Positions 25,076 through 32,415 of a stretch of DNA of 64,000 nt are shown one piece after another. The notes beneath the pieces are model-generated. The model worked only from the letters and a program-made list of their open reading frames with translations. It did not search any database and was not told the DNA's origin. Position numbers and translations under genes: made by a program. The DNA lies in assembly GCA_964518635.1 (NCBI GenBank), contig CAZFGK010000007.1:1-64000 (forward strand), in the 5' to 3' direction. Within the stretch, counting starts at the first letter, position 1, and each line of letters begins with the position of its first letter. This DNA is from CAZFGK01 sp964518635 (GTDB taxonomy: Bacteria; Zixibacteria; MSB-5A5; GN15; FEB-12).

Positions 25076-25701
25076 TGTCACCAAACCGGGTCGCACTATT
25101 TCTTGGTGGTCTTGTTGGCGGACTTTTGTTGTTGCTGTCGTTTTCTCGCCACGAAACCGCCGTCGCGATTTCGCAAACGATCCTGATAGACTATGTCCAG
25201 ATTCTCACCGCCGCTATGTTGCTGGTCGGTGTGATCGGCTATCTTCGCTCACAACTCAAGAAGGCCCAGCGACCGTCCGAGCGAATCTATTCCCTGATCG
25301 GTATGTTCGGCTTTTTTGTCATGGTTATTTCGGCGATGATCTTCGGGACTGGCGGAGAAACACCGTTCGCGTGGAGTTTTGAGAATCTTTTAGTCCCGCT
25401 GCAGTCCACGGTCTTCGCCCTGCTCGCATTTTTTGTCGCTTCGGCATCACTACGTGGCTTTCGAGCCAGAAGTGCCGCCGCAACTATTCTCCTCGTCGCT
25501 GCAGCGATCACATTGCTGAGTCGATCTGATCTCGGATGGGGAATACAGGAACAAATTGTCGCGACAGCCGACTGGCTGCGAAATAATCCATCCCTTGCCG
25601 CACGGCGTGGAATTCTCATCGGTATCGGACTGGGATCGCTGACCACCTCTCTTCGCGTCCTTGTCGGCGTGGAGCGAACCTGGTTGGGGAGGTCGGCATG
25701 A
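25072..25701 (+). CDS. polytopic membrane protein (module gene 2)
   Basis: 209 residues from the ATG at 25072, which overlaps the stop of the preceding gene (ATGA). About six hydrophobic helices run through the protein (VALFLGGLVGGLLLLLSF, QILTAAMLLVGVIGYL, IGMFGFFVMVISAMIF, LQSTVFALLAFFVASAS, AATILLVAAAITLL, and GILIGIGLGSLTTSL near the end). I do not recognise the family. The last segment before the stop (VLVGVERTWLGR) resembles the ends of membrane-complex subunits. Function is unknown; a partner of module gene 1 is inferred from coupling. Confidence 0.75.
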   Translation: MMSPNRVALFLGGLVGGLLLLLSFSRHETAVAISQTILIDYVQILTAAMLLVGVIGYLRSQLKKAQRPSERIYSLIGMFGFFVMVISAMIFGTGGETPFAWSFENLLVPLQSTVFALLAFFVASASLRGFRARSAAATILLVAAAITLLSRSDLGWGIQEQIVATADWLRNNPSLAARRGILIGIGLGSLTTSLRVLVGVERTWLGRSA

Positions 25702-26528
25702 AAAAACTGACTCAACGACAATATGCCTTCATCGGCCTGGCGGTAGTGCTTGTCGGTGTCATGCTCGCCCGAATCACCCCGAAGGTGTCAGTCTCCGAAT
25801 CGACTCGAAATGTCTATCAACTTATTGACACTCTCCCCACAGGCTCGACTGTTCTCATTTCGTTCGATCATGAGGCGTCCGCCCTTCCAGAGATTCGTCC
25901 CCTTGCTCAATCTATCGTTCGTCAGGCATTTACGAACGATATCAAAATAGTCGGACTTTCGCTCTTGGCAGAGGGGACACTCTTCGGCTATCAACTTCTT
26001 CGAGATGAAGCGAAACGAGCAGGGAAGTCATACGATCAGGATTATATCTATCTCGGTTATAAGCCGCAGCCGATTGCCGCGATCCTGAGCATGACCGAGT
26101 CTATGAAGCAGAGTTTCCCTCAAGATTATGCCGGTCGGTCAAGTGACTCTCTCACCATGCTCACTCAATTTCAAAAACTTGGCGACTTTCAGGCCGTGAT
26201 CTCTGTCGCTGATGGGAACACCACCACTCACTGGGTTGAGTATGGACAAGCGAGAAGTAATGTCCGCGTCATTGGGGCTGTTACCGCGGCGATGGCAACC
26301 AGCTATGATCCGTATGTGCAATCCGGTCAACTCAGTGGACTGCTGGTCGGACTTCGTGGAGCCGCGGAATATGAATCTCTTCTTGGAGAATATGGCCCGG
26401 GGATGCGCGGGATGGTCGCGCAAACTTCCGCGCATCTCTATATCATCTTGCTCATTCTCGTTGGTAATCTGATCTTTTGGTGGCAGCGACGAACTATCTC
26501 TTCCGTCAGTGCAGGAGGGAAGAGCTGA
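25698..26528 (+). CDS. membrane-anchored alpha/beta protein (module gene 3)
   Basis: 276 residues with the same architecture as module gene 1: an N-terminal helix (about 9-26), a soluble alpha/beta domain (about 35-240; GSTVLISFDHEAS, IKIVGLSLLAEGTLFGYQLL, DYIYLGYKPQPIAAI, FQAVISVADGNTTTHWVEY) and a C-terminal helix (about 244-262). The family is unknown to me. It starts by an ATGA overlap with gene 2, and GGAGGG near its end serves gene 4. Alternation of an anchored soluble subunit with a polytopic subunit suggests two heterodimeric pairs in one complex; this is inference. Confidence 0.75.
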   Translation: MKKLTQRQYAFIGLAVVLVGVMLARITPKVSVSESTRNVYQLIDTLPTGSTVLISFDHEASALPEIRPLAQSIVRQAFTNDIKIVGLSLLAEGTLFGYQLLRDEAKRAGKSYDQDYIYLGYKPQPIAAILSMTESMKQSFPQDYAGRSSDSLTMLTQFQKLGDFQAVISVADGNTTTHWVEYGQARSNVRVIGAVTAAMATSYDPYVQSGQLSGLLVGLRGAAEYESLLGEYGPGMRGMVAQTSAHLYIILLILVGNLIFWWQRRTISSVSAGGKS

Positions 26529-27136
26529 TGGAGATCGGCACACTTATAGCCGGAGTACTCACTGTAGCAGTTTTTTCTTTCTTGTACGGTGACAATCCGA
26601 TCTATCGCGCAGCAGAATCACTTTTAATTGGACTTTCGATTGGGTACGCGGTTGTAATCGCCTGGAACGCCGCGGTAATCGGTCAACTCTGGGGACCGCT
26701 TACCTCTGGTGAACGATTCGATCTTCTCATACCTGCCGCACTCGCGCTGTTGCTTCTTGCGCGTGTGAATCCGAAATGGGGAAGATGGAGCCGCGTGCCG
26801 CTGGCTATTCTGATCGGTGCCGGAGCCGGTGTTGCGATACCGGCGATGCTCGAGGCGAGAACGGTCTCTCAGGTACTCGCTACTATCGGACCACTCTGGG
26901 GGGATGCTGGAATCGACTTTGGTCGGATTGTTCTCGTGGTTGGGGTGCTGTGTACTCTCGCCTATTTCTATTTCACGAAACCGCAGACTGGGGCATTGGG
27001 GCAGGTATCAAAAATCGGCGTGCTTTTCCTGATGCTCTTTTTCGGCACCACTTTCGGATACACGGTGATGTCACGCATGTCACTCTTGATCGGTCGACTG
27101 GATTTTCTTCTGGTGGAGTTTTTGAAAGTGCTGTAA
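26528..27136 (+). CDS. polytopic membrane protein (module gene 4)
   Basis: 202 residues starting at the ATG that overlaps the stop of gene 3 (TGATG), with GGAGGG nine bases upstream. A longer in-frame start exists at 26477 but lies deep in gene 3. Six or so helices: IGTLIAGVLTVAVFSFL, AESLLIGLSIGYAVVIAW, LLIPAALALLLLARV, VPLAILIGAGAGVAIPAM, GRIVLVVGVLCTLAYFYF and KIGVLFLMLFFGTTFGYTVM. No family recognised. It ends the module, 34 bases before the first REP-like hairpin, which may act as its transcript end. Confidence 0.75.
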   Translation: MEIGTLIAGVLTVAVFSFLYGDNPIYRAAESLLIGLSIGYAVVIAWNAAVIGQLWGPLTSGERFDLLIPAALALLLLARVNPKWGRWSRVPLAILIGAGAGVAIPAMLEARTVSQVLATIGPLWGDAGIDFGRIVLVVGVLCTLAYFYFTKPQTGALGQVSKIGVLFLMLFFGTTFGYTVMSRMSLLIGRLDFLLVEFLKVL

Positions 27137-27170
27137 TTGCGACCTTACTTTCTGATATAATCGAGGCTTA

Positions 27171-27205
27171 GGTGGCGCACCCGTTTTGGGGTGCGAAGTC
27201 AGTGA
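27171..27205 (+). repeat. REP-like hairpin, left end of copy 1
   Basis: Begins GGTGGCGCACCCGTTTTGGG and continues GTGCGAAGTCAGTGA. The stem CGCACCC (27176-27182) pairs with GGGTGCG (27189-27195), and a single-stranded AAGTCAGTGA foot follows, the hairpin-plus-foot form of REP sequences recognised by RAYT proteins. Confidence 0.85.
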
Positions 27206-27247
27206 TGTAATTGACGAGCACTGCGATTCACTGGTATTTTCAAATCG

Positions 27248-27671
27248 ATGAACAGACTCATCCATTTCGACGATGAACACTCTGTCCGCTTTGTCACCTT
27301 TTCCTGCTACCGAAAAATCTCCTATCTCGCTGACACTCCAGCTTGCGAAGTTTTTGTCTCAATGCCCGGAGACTGCATTGGGTCCGATGATCGCAAAACT
27401 AAAAGGGACAGCTTCGCTCTGTTGCCGCGACATCCCCGCACTGATGTGGAACAGGCGATGCTACGATCATGACTGCAGATCAATTTCATCTGTGCGGGAA
27501 AAGATAGTATATTGTCACAACAACCCGATTCGTCGTGAATTGGTTGCGAACGCGAGTGACTGGCGCTGGTCGAGTGCAGCATGGTACGAAGGAAAACGAG
27601 ATGTTTCGCTGGTGATCGATGAATTTGAACTATGGAAACGTGACGAGTGCGTCACTGACTTCGCACCCTAA
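27248..27671 (+). pseudogene. degenerate REP-associated tyrosine transposase (Y1_Tnp/RAYT)
   Basis: The N-terminal part is in one frame (FVTFSCYRKISYLAD, the usual RAYT first strand). The C-terminal part is in another frame, open from before 27273 to 27671, and reads RRCYDHDCRSISSVREKIVY, then HNNPIRRELV and DWRWSSAAWYEG. Intact relatives have some 50-80 residues between these parts, including the HUH motif (MPDHVHLLL-like) that binds metal. That block is missing, and the join falls around 27355-27375 with a frame change. The protein cannot be a working nuclease. The recognisable C-terminal block shows the family with confidence. Confidence 0.85.
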
Positions 27672-27686
27672 AACGGGTGCGCCACC
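27652..27686 (-). repeat. REP-like hairpin, right end of copy 1
   Basis: The inverted counterpart of 27171-27205, matching 34 of 35 positions (the difference is in the loop). The C-terminal reading frame of the transposase remnant runs into it (ending TDFAP). Confidence 0.85.
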
Positions 27687-27724
27687 CAGTCAGGAAATTA
27701 GCAGAGTAGAAAGTCTGTACTGAT

Positions 27725-28177
27725 ATGATTATGAAAACAACATTGGTTCTTGCCCTTTCATTCGTCTGTGCTCTCTCATTTTCTGGCATATCAGCGATTA
27801 AACAAATCCCAACTGGAGAGTCAACAAATCGCATGCGGCACATATTTAAGACTTGGATTAGCAGCGACGGCGAAGGTTCAATTGTATCTGCCAACGAAAT
27901 GCTTGACTCACTGATATCAGATCCGATTGCAGTTTATGAAGTTGCTATTGATGAGCCCCTTGCATACGTTGATTTCTTGGAGAGCTTGGAAGGCATTGTA
28001 TTCTACGGATTTGAGGACGAGCCAATTGAACTGCAGGTCAAGCGCCAAGAAATTGCGATTTCTAGATTAGAAGAACTGGTACCACCAGATTATCTAGCGT
28101 TGGTCCACTTTGCAACCCTGAAGGCAATTAAATGTGTTAACTTGGTACACTCAGAAATTAACGACTCAAATAAGTGA
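27725..28177 (+). CDS. small secreted orphan protein between the two RAYT-derived elements
   Basis: 150 residues. Residues 1-24 form a Sec signal peptide (TTLVLALSFVCALSFSGISA), followed by a mainly helical, acidic body (DSLISDPIAVYEVAIDEPLA, EEPIELQVKRQEIAISRLEE-like pattern). No family recognised. It is more AT-rich than its neighbours and has a weak ribosome site. Position between direct copies of a mobile element suggests it arrived with them. Coding status rests on the signal peptide and a clean frame, so it is moderately likely. Confidence 0.5.
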   Translation: MIMKTTLVLALSFVCALSFSGISAIKQIPTGESTNRMRHIFKTWISSDGEGSIVSANEMLDSLISDPIAVYEVAIDEPLAYVDFLESLEGIVFYGFEDEPIELQVKRQEIAISRLEELVPPDYLALVHFATLKAIKCVNLVHSEINDSNK

Positions 28178-28387
28178 ATTGTCTAATCAACGGCAGTGAT
28201 ACATGCGCCCTGAGCACGAAGCCAATGATTCTGCTCTGCGTGAGTATCATAGTCGGCAGGGCAGTGCCGACAACCTAGAAGAGTTCTTGACTCGTTGTTC
28301 CGAGCGAATCAGAGTAGCACTTGTCAAAACGCATTTCGAACTCCTAATTGGTATGCAGTTGCCACGGACCGAGGTTTTGTCTGGCTG

Positions 28388-28422
28388 GGTGGTGCACCCG
28401 TTTTAGGGTGCGAAGTCAGTGA
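28388..28422 (+). repeat. REP-like hairpin, left end of copy 2
   Basis: Same 35-base unit as 27171-27205 with two substitutions (GGTGGTGCACCC..., loop TTTTA). The following AAGTCAGTGA foot is conserved. Confidence 0.85.
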
Positions 28423-28464
28423 TGTAATTGACGAGCACAGCGATTTTCTTGTATTTTCAAATCG

Positions 28465-28852
28465 ATGAACAGACTCATCCATTTCGACGATGAACACTCC
28501 GTCCGATTTGTCACCTTTTCCTGCTACCGAAAAATCTCCTATCTCGCTGACACTCCAGCTTGCGAAGTTTTTGTCTCAATGCCCGGAGACTGCATTGGGT
28601 CCGATGATCGCAAAACTAAAAGGGACAGCTTCGCTCTGTTGCCGCGACATCCCCGCACTGATGTGGAACAGGCGATGCTACGATCATGACTGCAGATCAG
28701 TTTCATCTGTGCGAGAAAAAATTGTATATTGTCACAACAACCCGATTCGTCGTGGACTGGTTGAGTCTGCGAGTGATTTGCGATGGTCTAGTGCAGCGTG
28801 GTATGAAGGAAAACGAGATGTTCCTCTGGTGATCGATGAATGTGAACTATAG
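28465..28852 (+). pseudogene. degenerate RAYT transposase, copy 2
   Basis: Same remnant as 27248-27671: the N-terminal piece starting MNRLIHFDDEHSVRFVTF, then in another frame the C-terminal block YDHDCRSVSSVREKIVY, HNNPIRRGLV and WSSAAWYEG. The HUH-containing middle is missing at the same place. It stops earlier (after IDECEL) than copy 1. The amino-acid differences from copy 1 are mostly near the C-terminus. Confidence 0.85.
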
Positions 28853-28998
28853 TAGTACGAAACGCGCGTCACTGACTTCACACCCGTCAGAACGGGTGCG
28901 CCAGACTGCCTCTGCTTGTGAGAGATGAATGTGAATTTCCGAAACGTGTAAAATGCGTCACCGACTTCACACCCGTCAGAACGGGTGTTCCACACTGC
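28835..28998 (+). repeat. 89-bp tandem duplication of the element right end, with two REP hairpins
   Basis: GATGAATGTGAA occurs at 28835-28846 and again at 28924-28935. The REP unit TCACTGACTTCACACCCGTC occurs at 28869 and, with one change, at 28958, with the same CACCCGT/ACGGGTG stem. Both pairs are 89 bases apart, so this is a tandem duplication of the element border. The second REP (28958-28992) ends GGGTGTTCCA and has no element beyond it. Confidence 0.8.
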
Positions 28999-29059
28999 CT
29001 AGAGAGTGCGCTACCCAACCCACACACTCCGCCAACAACAGCTACCACGGCAAGATTAG

Positions 29060-29743
29060 CTACTCCCCACTCTCCACCGGCTGTCTACCGAATGACTCAG
29101 CCGGTATGAACAGATCCCCCATCTCCTTCTCCCAATTTGGATCCTCAATAATATGAGTCAGACTCATCGAATGAGTCGCCGCACGGAGCAGTTTCTCCGA
29201 ACAGACCACCGGTCGGTGCGAATACCCCTGCGAGTCAGTCCAGTAGGGATTATTGAAGTGGACGATAAAGACCAGCTTCCCATAACTGATCACTCGTCTT
29301 ACCAGCGGCACAAAATCAGAATCCCCGGTCACCAGCACCGCAACATCAAGGCGGTTGTTGCTGGCGTAGTCGAAGACATCAAGAGCGAGTAAAATATCGA
29401 CCCCCTTCTGCTGAGCGGCATTCTGACCAAACTGATCTTCCTGCATATCCAGAAAATGGGGGGTGATGCCTTCTTTGACAAGACGTAGTTCGAATCCGCG
29501 TTCACCGCGAAGCTGACGTTCATCCAGTGATCCTGCCGAAAGGCGGCCGTCATACCAATGGGCATCGACTGTTTTGACCGAGTCCCGGGAAATTTTCAGA
29601 AGCTCCGCCATGTAGGTTTCGATAATGGCGTGCAGACGTTCAAATCGCATGTAGCCACGCTGGAGGTGATATCTGGTGTATTGAGTCCCTTTGCGATAAT
29701 AGGCACCATCATAGAAAATCATGAGTCGCTGAAGTCTATCCAT
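29060..29743 (-). CDS. NYN-domain (LabA/DUF88-like) protein, putative ribonuclease
   Basis: 227 residues from the ATG at 29743, chosen because AAAGGAG lies eight bases upstream; a longer start at 29821 lacks one. The PIN-like NYN fold shows its acidic active-site positions in LMIFYDGAYYRKG, KGVDILLALDVFDYA and VLVTGDSDFVPLVRRVISYG. Members of this family are predicted metal-dependent RNases or RNA-binding proteins. The C-terminal ~40 residues (IIEDPNWEKEMGDLFIPAE) have no motif I know. It borders the RAYT-derived repeats and is transcribed toward them. Confidence 0.88.
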   Translation of the reverse strand: MDRLQRLMIFYDGAYYRKGTQYTRYHLQRGYMRFERLHAIIETYMAELLKISRDSVKTVDAHWYDGRLSAGSLDERQLRGERGFELRLVKEGITPHFLDMQEDQFGQNAAQQKGVDILLALDVFDYASNNRLDVAVLVTGDSDFVPLVRRVISYGKLVFIVHFNNPYWTDSQGYSHRPVVCSEKLLRAATHSMSLTHIIEDPNWEKEMGDLFIPAESFGRQPVESGE

Positions 29744-29864
29744 TTCATACTCCTTTTGTAGGACAACTAAAAAGTGCTGACGTGAGAAATCGACCACGTC
29801 TTCAAAACAATAAACGATCAAACTGTGCAGGCAAGAAACGGGAGCTTCCAGCTCGGTTCGCTTC

Positions 29865-29939
29865 TGGTACCCCCGTCAAGAATCGAACTTGAATTTCCGG
29901 CTTCGGAGGCCAGCGCGTTATCCATTACACTACGGGGGC
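29865..29939 (-). tRNA. tRNA-Arg (anticodon CCG)
   Basis: 75 bases including an encoded CCA end. Acceptor GCCCCCG/CGGGGGT (first pair G-T), D-arm TGTAATGGATAACG, anticodon stem CTGGC/GCCGG with loop CTCCGAA (anticodon CCG), T-arm TCAAG-TTCGATT-CTTGA, discriminator A. Unlike tRNA-Leu at 13093, the CCA is encoded. Confidence 0.95.
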
Positions 29940-30080
29940 AAGGTCGCGATTCAATTCGCTGTCATGTATAGTGCGCTGATCGCCGAAACGCAATTCCTTC
30001 GTGGGCTTGCTTCGAGACTAAACAGACGTATCTTCGCCCTTTCATACCCTTTGCCAAACCGGAGAAAGTTGAACGATAGC

Positions 30081-31796
30081 ATGCGCTGGACAAAAAGTTA
30101 TATCCCGACTCTTCGAGAACGACAGGCCGAAGCCGAACTGATCTCGCATCAGCTTTTGCTGCGTGGCGGTTATATCAGAAAGCTTGCCTCCGGGGTTTAT
30201 CTCTATTTGCCACTCATGCAACGGGTCATTGAAAAGTTCTCGAATATTGTCCGGGAAGAGATGAATGCCTCGGGTGGGCTTGAAATAACGATGTCAGTCC
30301 TCTGTCCGGCGGAGGTCTGGCAGAAATCGGGGCGCTACGACACTATCGGTAAAGAGCAGATGCGCCTCAAAGACCGTCATCAGCATGATCTGGTGCTGTG
30401 CGGAACGCATGAAGAGACCTGCACCACCCTTGTTGCCGGAGAGATTCGCAGCTACAAACAACTCCCGCTGAATCTGTACCAGATTCAGGTGAAGTTCCGT
30501 GATGAGATTAGACCGCGATTTGGTCTCATGCGTGGTCGGGAATTTATCATGAAGGATGCGTACACCTTTGATGCCGACGCGGAGTCATTTGCGAAAAGCT
30601 ATCAGGGGATGGTTGACGCATACTTCCGGATTTTCACCCGAGCCGGAATCGAAGTCGTAAAAGTCGAATCTGATACCGGCGCGATGGGAGGCTCGCAGGC
30701 GCATGAGTTTATGCTTCTTGTTGAAACCAGTGCGGGGGAAGAGGTGATTATCTCCTGCCCAAAATGTAACTACGCCGCAAATGTCGAGAAGGCAGTATTC
30801 ACGCCGAAAACTCTTTCGACCAATGAACCGATGCAGGAGCGCGCTACTGTGCCGACTCCGGGTGCTTCGACGATTGAACAAGTCAGCAGTTTCATGAAGG
30901 TTTCCTCTGATCGCCTGATCAAGACACTCATCTACATGGCGGACGGGAAGCCGGTCGCGGCACTCGTACGTGGTGATCGCGAACTGAATGAGGTGAAGCT
31001 CCGTAAAGTCCTCGGTGCGAATGAACTTGAGATTGCCACCGCCGAACAGGTTGTTCGTGCGACCAAAGCTCCAGTCGGATTTGCCGGACCGATTGGGCTG
31101 AGCGGAATGCGTGTGATCGCCGATCGTCTGATCGAAGGAATGCGCAACGCAATCACCGGTGCAAATGCCGACCAGACCCATTTCACTGGGGTTAATCCGG
31201 AAAGAGATTTTACGCCGGAGTTATATACCGACATCTCAAAAGCAGCCGCAGGGGATATTTGCACCAACTGTGGAACAGAACTGATTGCTCGTCGAGGAAT
31301 CGAAGTCGGGAACACGTTCATGCTCGGCACCAAGTATTCGACAACGCTCAATGCGACATTTCTGGATGCCCAGGGGAAAGAGCAGCCGATGCTCATGGGT
31401 TCCTACGGGATCGGTATTACCCGCTCCCCACAGGCGGCGCTGGAGCGTTACCATGACGCCAAGGGGATCATCTGGCCGAAGTCGCTTGCTCCGTATCTTG
31501 TCGAGCTGATTCCGTTGAATTATGAAAAAGAGACCCAAAAAGCCGCAGCTGACAGAATCTACGCCGAGCTAACCGCTGCCGGAATTGATGTCCTGATGGA
31601 TGACCGACCGGAACGAGCGGGGGTGAAGCTCAACGACGCCGACTTGATCGGTATCCCAATCCGTGTTGTCATAGGGGATAAGTCTTTGGCGGATGGGAAG
31701 GTAGAAGTGAAAGCTCGCTCACTGGATCAAGTCGATTTGGTGGCGGTCAACGATCTCATCGCCGCGATTCATCAGTTATCTGAAAAAATCAGATAG
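30081..31796 (+). CDS. proS: prolyl-tRNA synthetase
   Basis: 571 residues from the ATG at 30081 (GGAGAAAG upstream). An earlier in-frame start at 29889 would lie inside the tRNA-Arg gene on the other strand and give a 64-residue extension foreign to the family. Class II motifs: YLPLMQRVIEKFSNIVREEM (motif 1), RPRFGLMRGREFIMKDAYTF (motif 2), GSYGIGITRSPQAALE (motif 3), plus THEE in the prolyl site. The inserted YbaK-like editing domain lies about residues 225-400. Length matches the bacterial type (E. coli 572). The product charges tRNA-Pro and edits mis-charged alanine. Confidence 0.96.
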   Translation: MRWTKSYIPTLRERQAEAELISHQLLLRGGYIRKLASGVYLYLPLMQRVIEKFSNIVREEMNASGGLEITMSVLCPAEVWQKSGRYDTIGKEQMRLKDRHQHDLVLCGTHEETCTTLVAGEIRSYKQLPLNLYQIQVKFRDEIRPRFGLMRGREFIMKDAYTFDADAESFAKSYQGMVDAYFRIFTRAGIEVVKVESDTGAMGGSQAHEFMLLVETSAGEEVIISCPKCNYAANVEKAVFTPKTLSTNEPMQERATVPTPGASTIEQVSSFMKVSSDRLIKTLIYMADGKPVAALVRGDRELNEVKLRKVLGANELEIATAEQVVRATKAPVGFAGPIGLSGMRVIADRLIEGMRNAITGANADQTHFTGVNPERDFTPELYTDISKAAAGDICTNCGTELIARRGIEVGNTFMLGTKYSTTLNATFLDAQGKEQPMLMGSYGIGITRSPQAALERYHDAKGIIWPKSLAPYLVELIPLNYEKETQKAAADRIYAELTAAGIDVLMDDRPERAGVKLNDADLIGIPIRVVIGDKSLADGKVEVKARSLDQVDLVAVNDLIAAIHQLSEKIR

Positions 31797-31861
31797 TCGA
31801 TTTGAATTCTTGGCCAAGGGATCGCAGGGGCATAAGCCCTCGGAATCCCCTTAAGTCCCTC

Positions 31862-31890
31862 TTGCGGGGGGAGTTGGATTGAGTTATTAT
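31862..31890 (+). promoter_or_regulatory. promoter-like pair upstream of rimP
   Basis: TTGCGG (31862-31867) and TATTAT (31885-31890) are 17 bases apart, good sigma-70 spacing. Transcription would start near 31897, just before the terminator-like hairpin at 31901. This would drive the rimP-nusA-infB operon. The region 31814-31856 also holds an imperfect GC-rich hairpin. Confidence 0.45.
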
Positions 31891-31900
31891 CAACATTCCC

Positions 31901-31926
31901 AAAAGTGGGCGAGAGCCCACTTTTTT
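31901..31926 (+). terminator. Rho-independent terminator between proS and rimP
   Basis: AAAAGTGGGC, loop GAGA, GCCCACTTTTTT. The stem and T-run are textbook. It ends proS transcripts, but lies only 17 bases before the rimP ATG and eight before its ribosome site, so it may also work as an attenuator in the nusA operon leader. Confidence 0.9.
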
Positions 31927-31942
31927 GTTCTCTGAGAGGCGG

Positions 31943-32404
31943 ATGGCAGATTCTCGACGAGCCAAAGTGATCGAATTAATCGAAGCACCGTTGGCCCAGC
32001 ATGGCTATGAACTCGCAGATCTGATTGTTGCGCCGTTTCGGAACCGCGCAACAGTCCGCGTGTTCGTGTATCGAGAAGGGGGAGTCTCACTTGGAGATTG
32101 CTCGCTCGTCTCACGAACTGTCGGAGAGTTGCTCGAAACGACCGAGCTTTTCCAGGCCGGGTATACGCTTGAAGTATCCTCACCCGGCCTTGACCGCCCC
32201 TTGACCACGCCGAGAGATTTTCGCTTTCGCACCGGCGAGGTGGTAGAGATACGATTTGTTGATCAGAGCCGAAAGCCGACCATCGGAAAGATCATGCCGC
32301 ATGGTGATCTTGCTGGCGAGGCCGTTCGGTTCAGACAGAATGACCAGGATTTTATCGTGCCGTTGGCTGAAATCAGTCAGGCAAGGATTCAGTTGGAAGG
32401 GTAG
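31943..32404 (+). CDS. rimP: ribosome maturation factor RimP
   Basis: 153 residues from the ATG at 31943, with GAGAGG at 31934-31939 three bases upstream; the TTG at 31925 sits in the terminator and is rejected. Family marks: the N-terminal alpha/beta domain with VFVYREGGVSLGDCSLVSR and the LEVSSPGLDRPLTTPRDF sequence that is the RimP hallmark, then an Sm-like C-terminal domain (EVVEIRF ... GEAVRF). RimP helps assemble the 30S subunit. It heads the rimP-nusA-infB operon. Confidence 0.95.
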   Translation: MADSRRAKVIELIEAPLAQHGYELADLIVAPFRNRATVRVFVYREGGVSLGDCSLVSRTVGELLETTELFQAGYTLEVSSPGLDRPLTTPRDFRFRTGEVVEIRFVDQSRKPTIGKIMPHGDLAGEAVRFRQNDQDFIVPLAEISQARIQLEG

Positions 32405-32415
32405 GAGTAATTCGC

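Larger units (their letters stand above)
27171..27686 (+). mobile_element. REP-bounded, RAYT-derived element, copy 1
   Basis: 516 bp bounded by 35-base inverted repeats that differ at a single position. Each repeat is itself a hairpin (CGCACCC/GGGTGCG around a T-rich loop). Inside is a 42-base leader and the remnant of a REP-associated tyrosine transposase. No target duplication is visible at the borders, as expected for IS200/RAYT-type single-strand transposition. The second copy (28388-28903) starts with the same leader and carries the same internal deletion. Confidence 0.85.
28388..28903 (+). mobile_element. REP-bounded, RAYT-derived element, copy 2
   Basis: Second copy in the same orientation as 27171-27686, nearly identical through the first ~370 bases including the internal deletion and frame change. 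It then diverges more: the C-terminal frame ends early at a TAG, and the right-end hairpin has a different stem (CACCCGT/ACGGGTG). The left hairpin is at 28388-28422 and the right at 28869-28903. Confidence 0.85.

Noticed and set aside
28203..28406. 67-codon open frame between the two RAYT-derived elements
   Set aside because: No ribosome site, no recognisable motif and its end runs into the left REP of copy 2; it reads like recombined remnant sequence.
28835..28998. Two similar repeats 89 bp apart as a minimal CRISPR array
   Set aside because: The intervening sequence is itself duplicated element border, and the repeats are REP hairpins.
29889..30080. 64-codon N-terminal extension of ProRS
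   Set aside because: It would begin inside the tRNA-Arg gene and is foreign to the family; the ATG at 30081 gives the normal length.
30585..31181. 198-codon frame antisense to proS
   Set aside because: Fully inside the well-supported proS gene, with a Cys/His/Arg-rich composition typical of a shadow frame.
31814..31856. GC-rich imperfect hairpin before rimP as a known riboswitch
   Set aside because: No conserved aptamer consensus I can match; kept only as possible leader structure.
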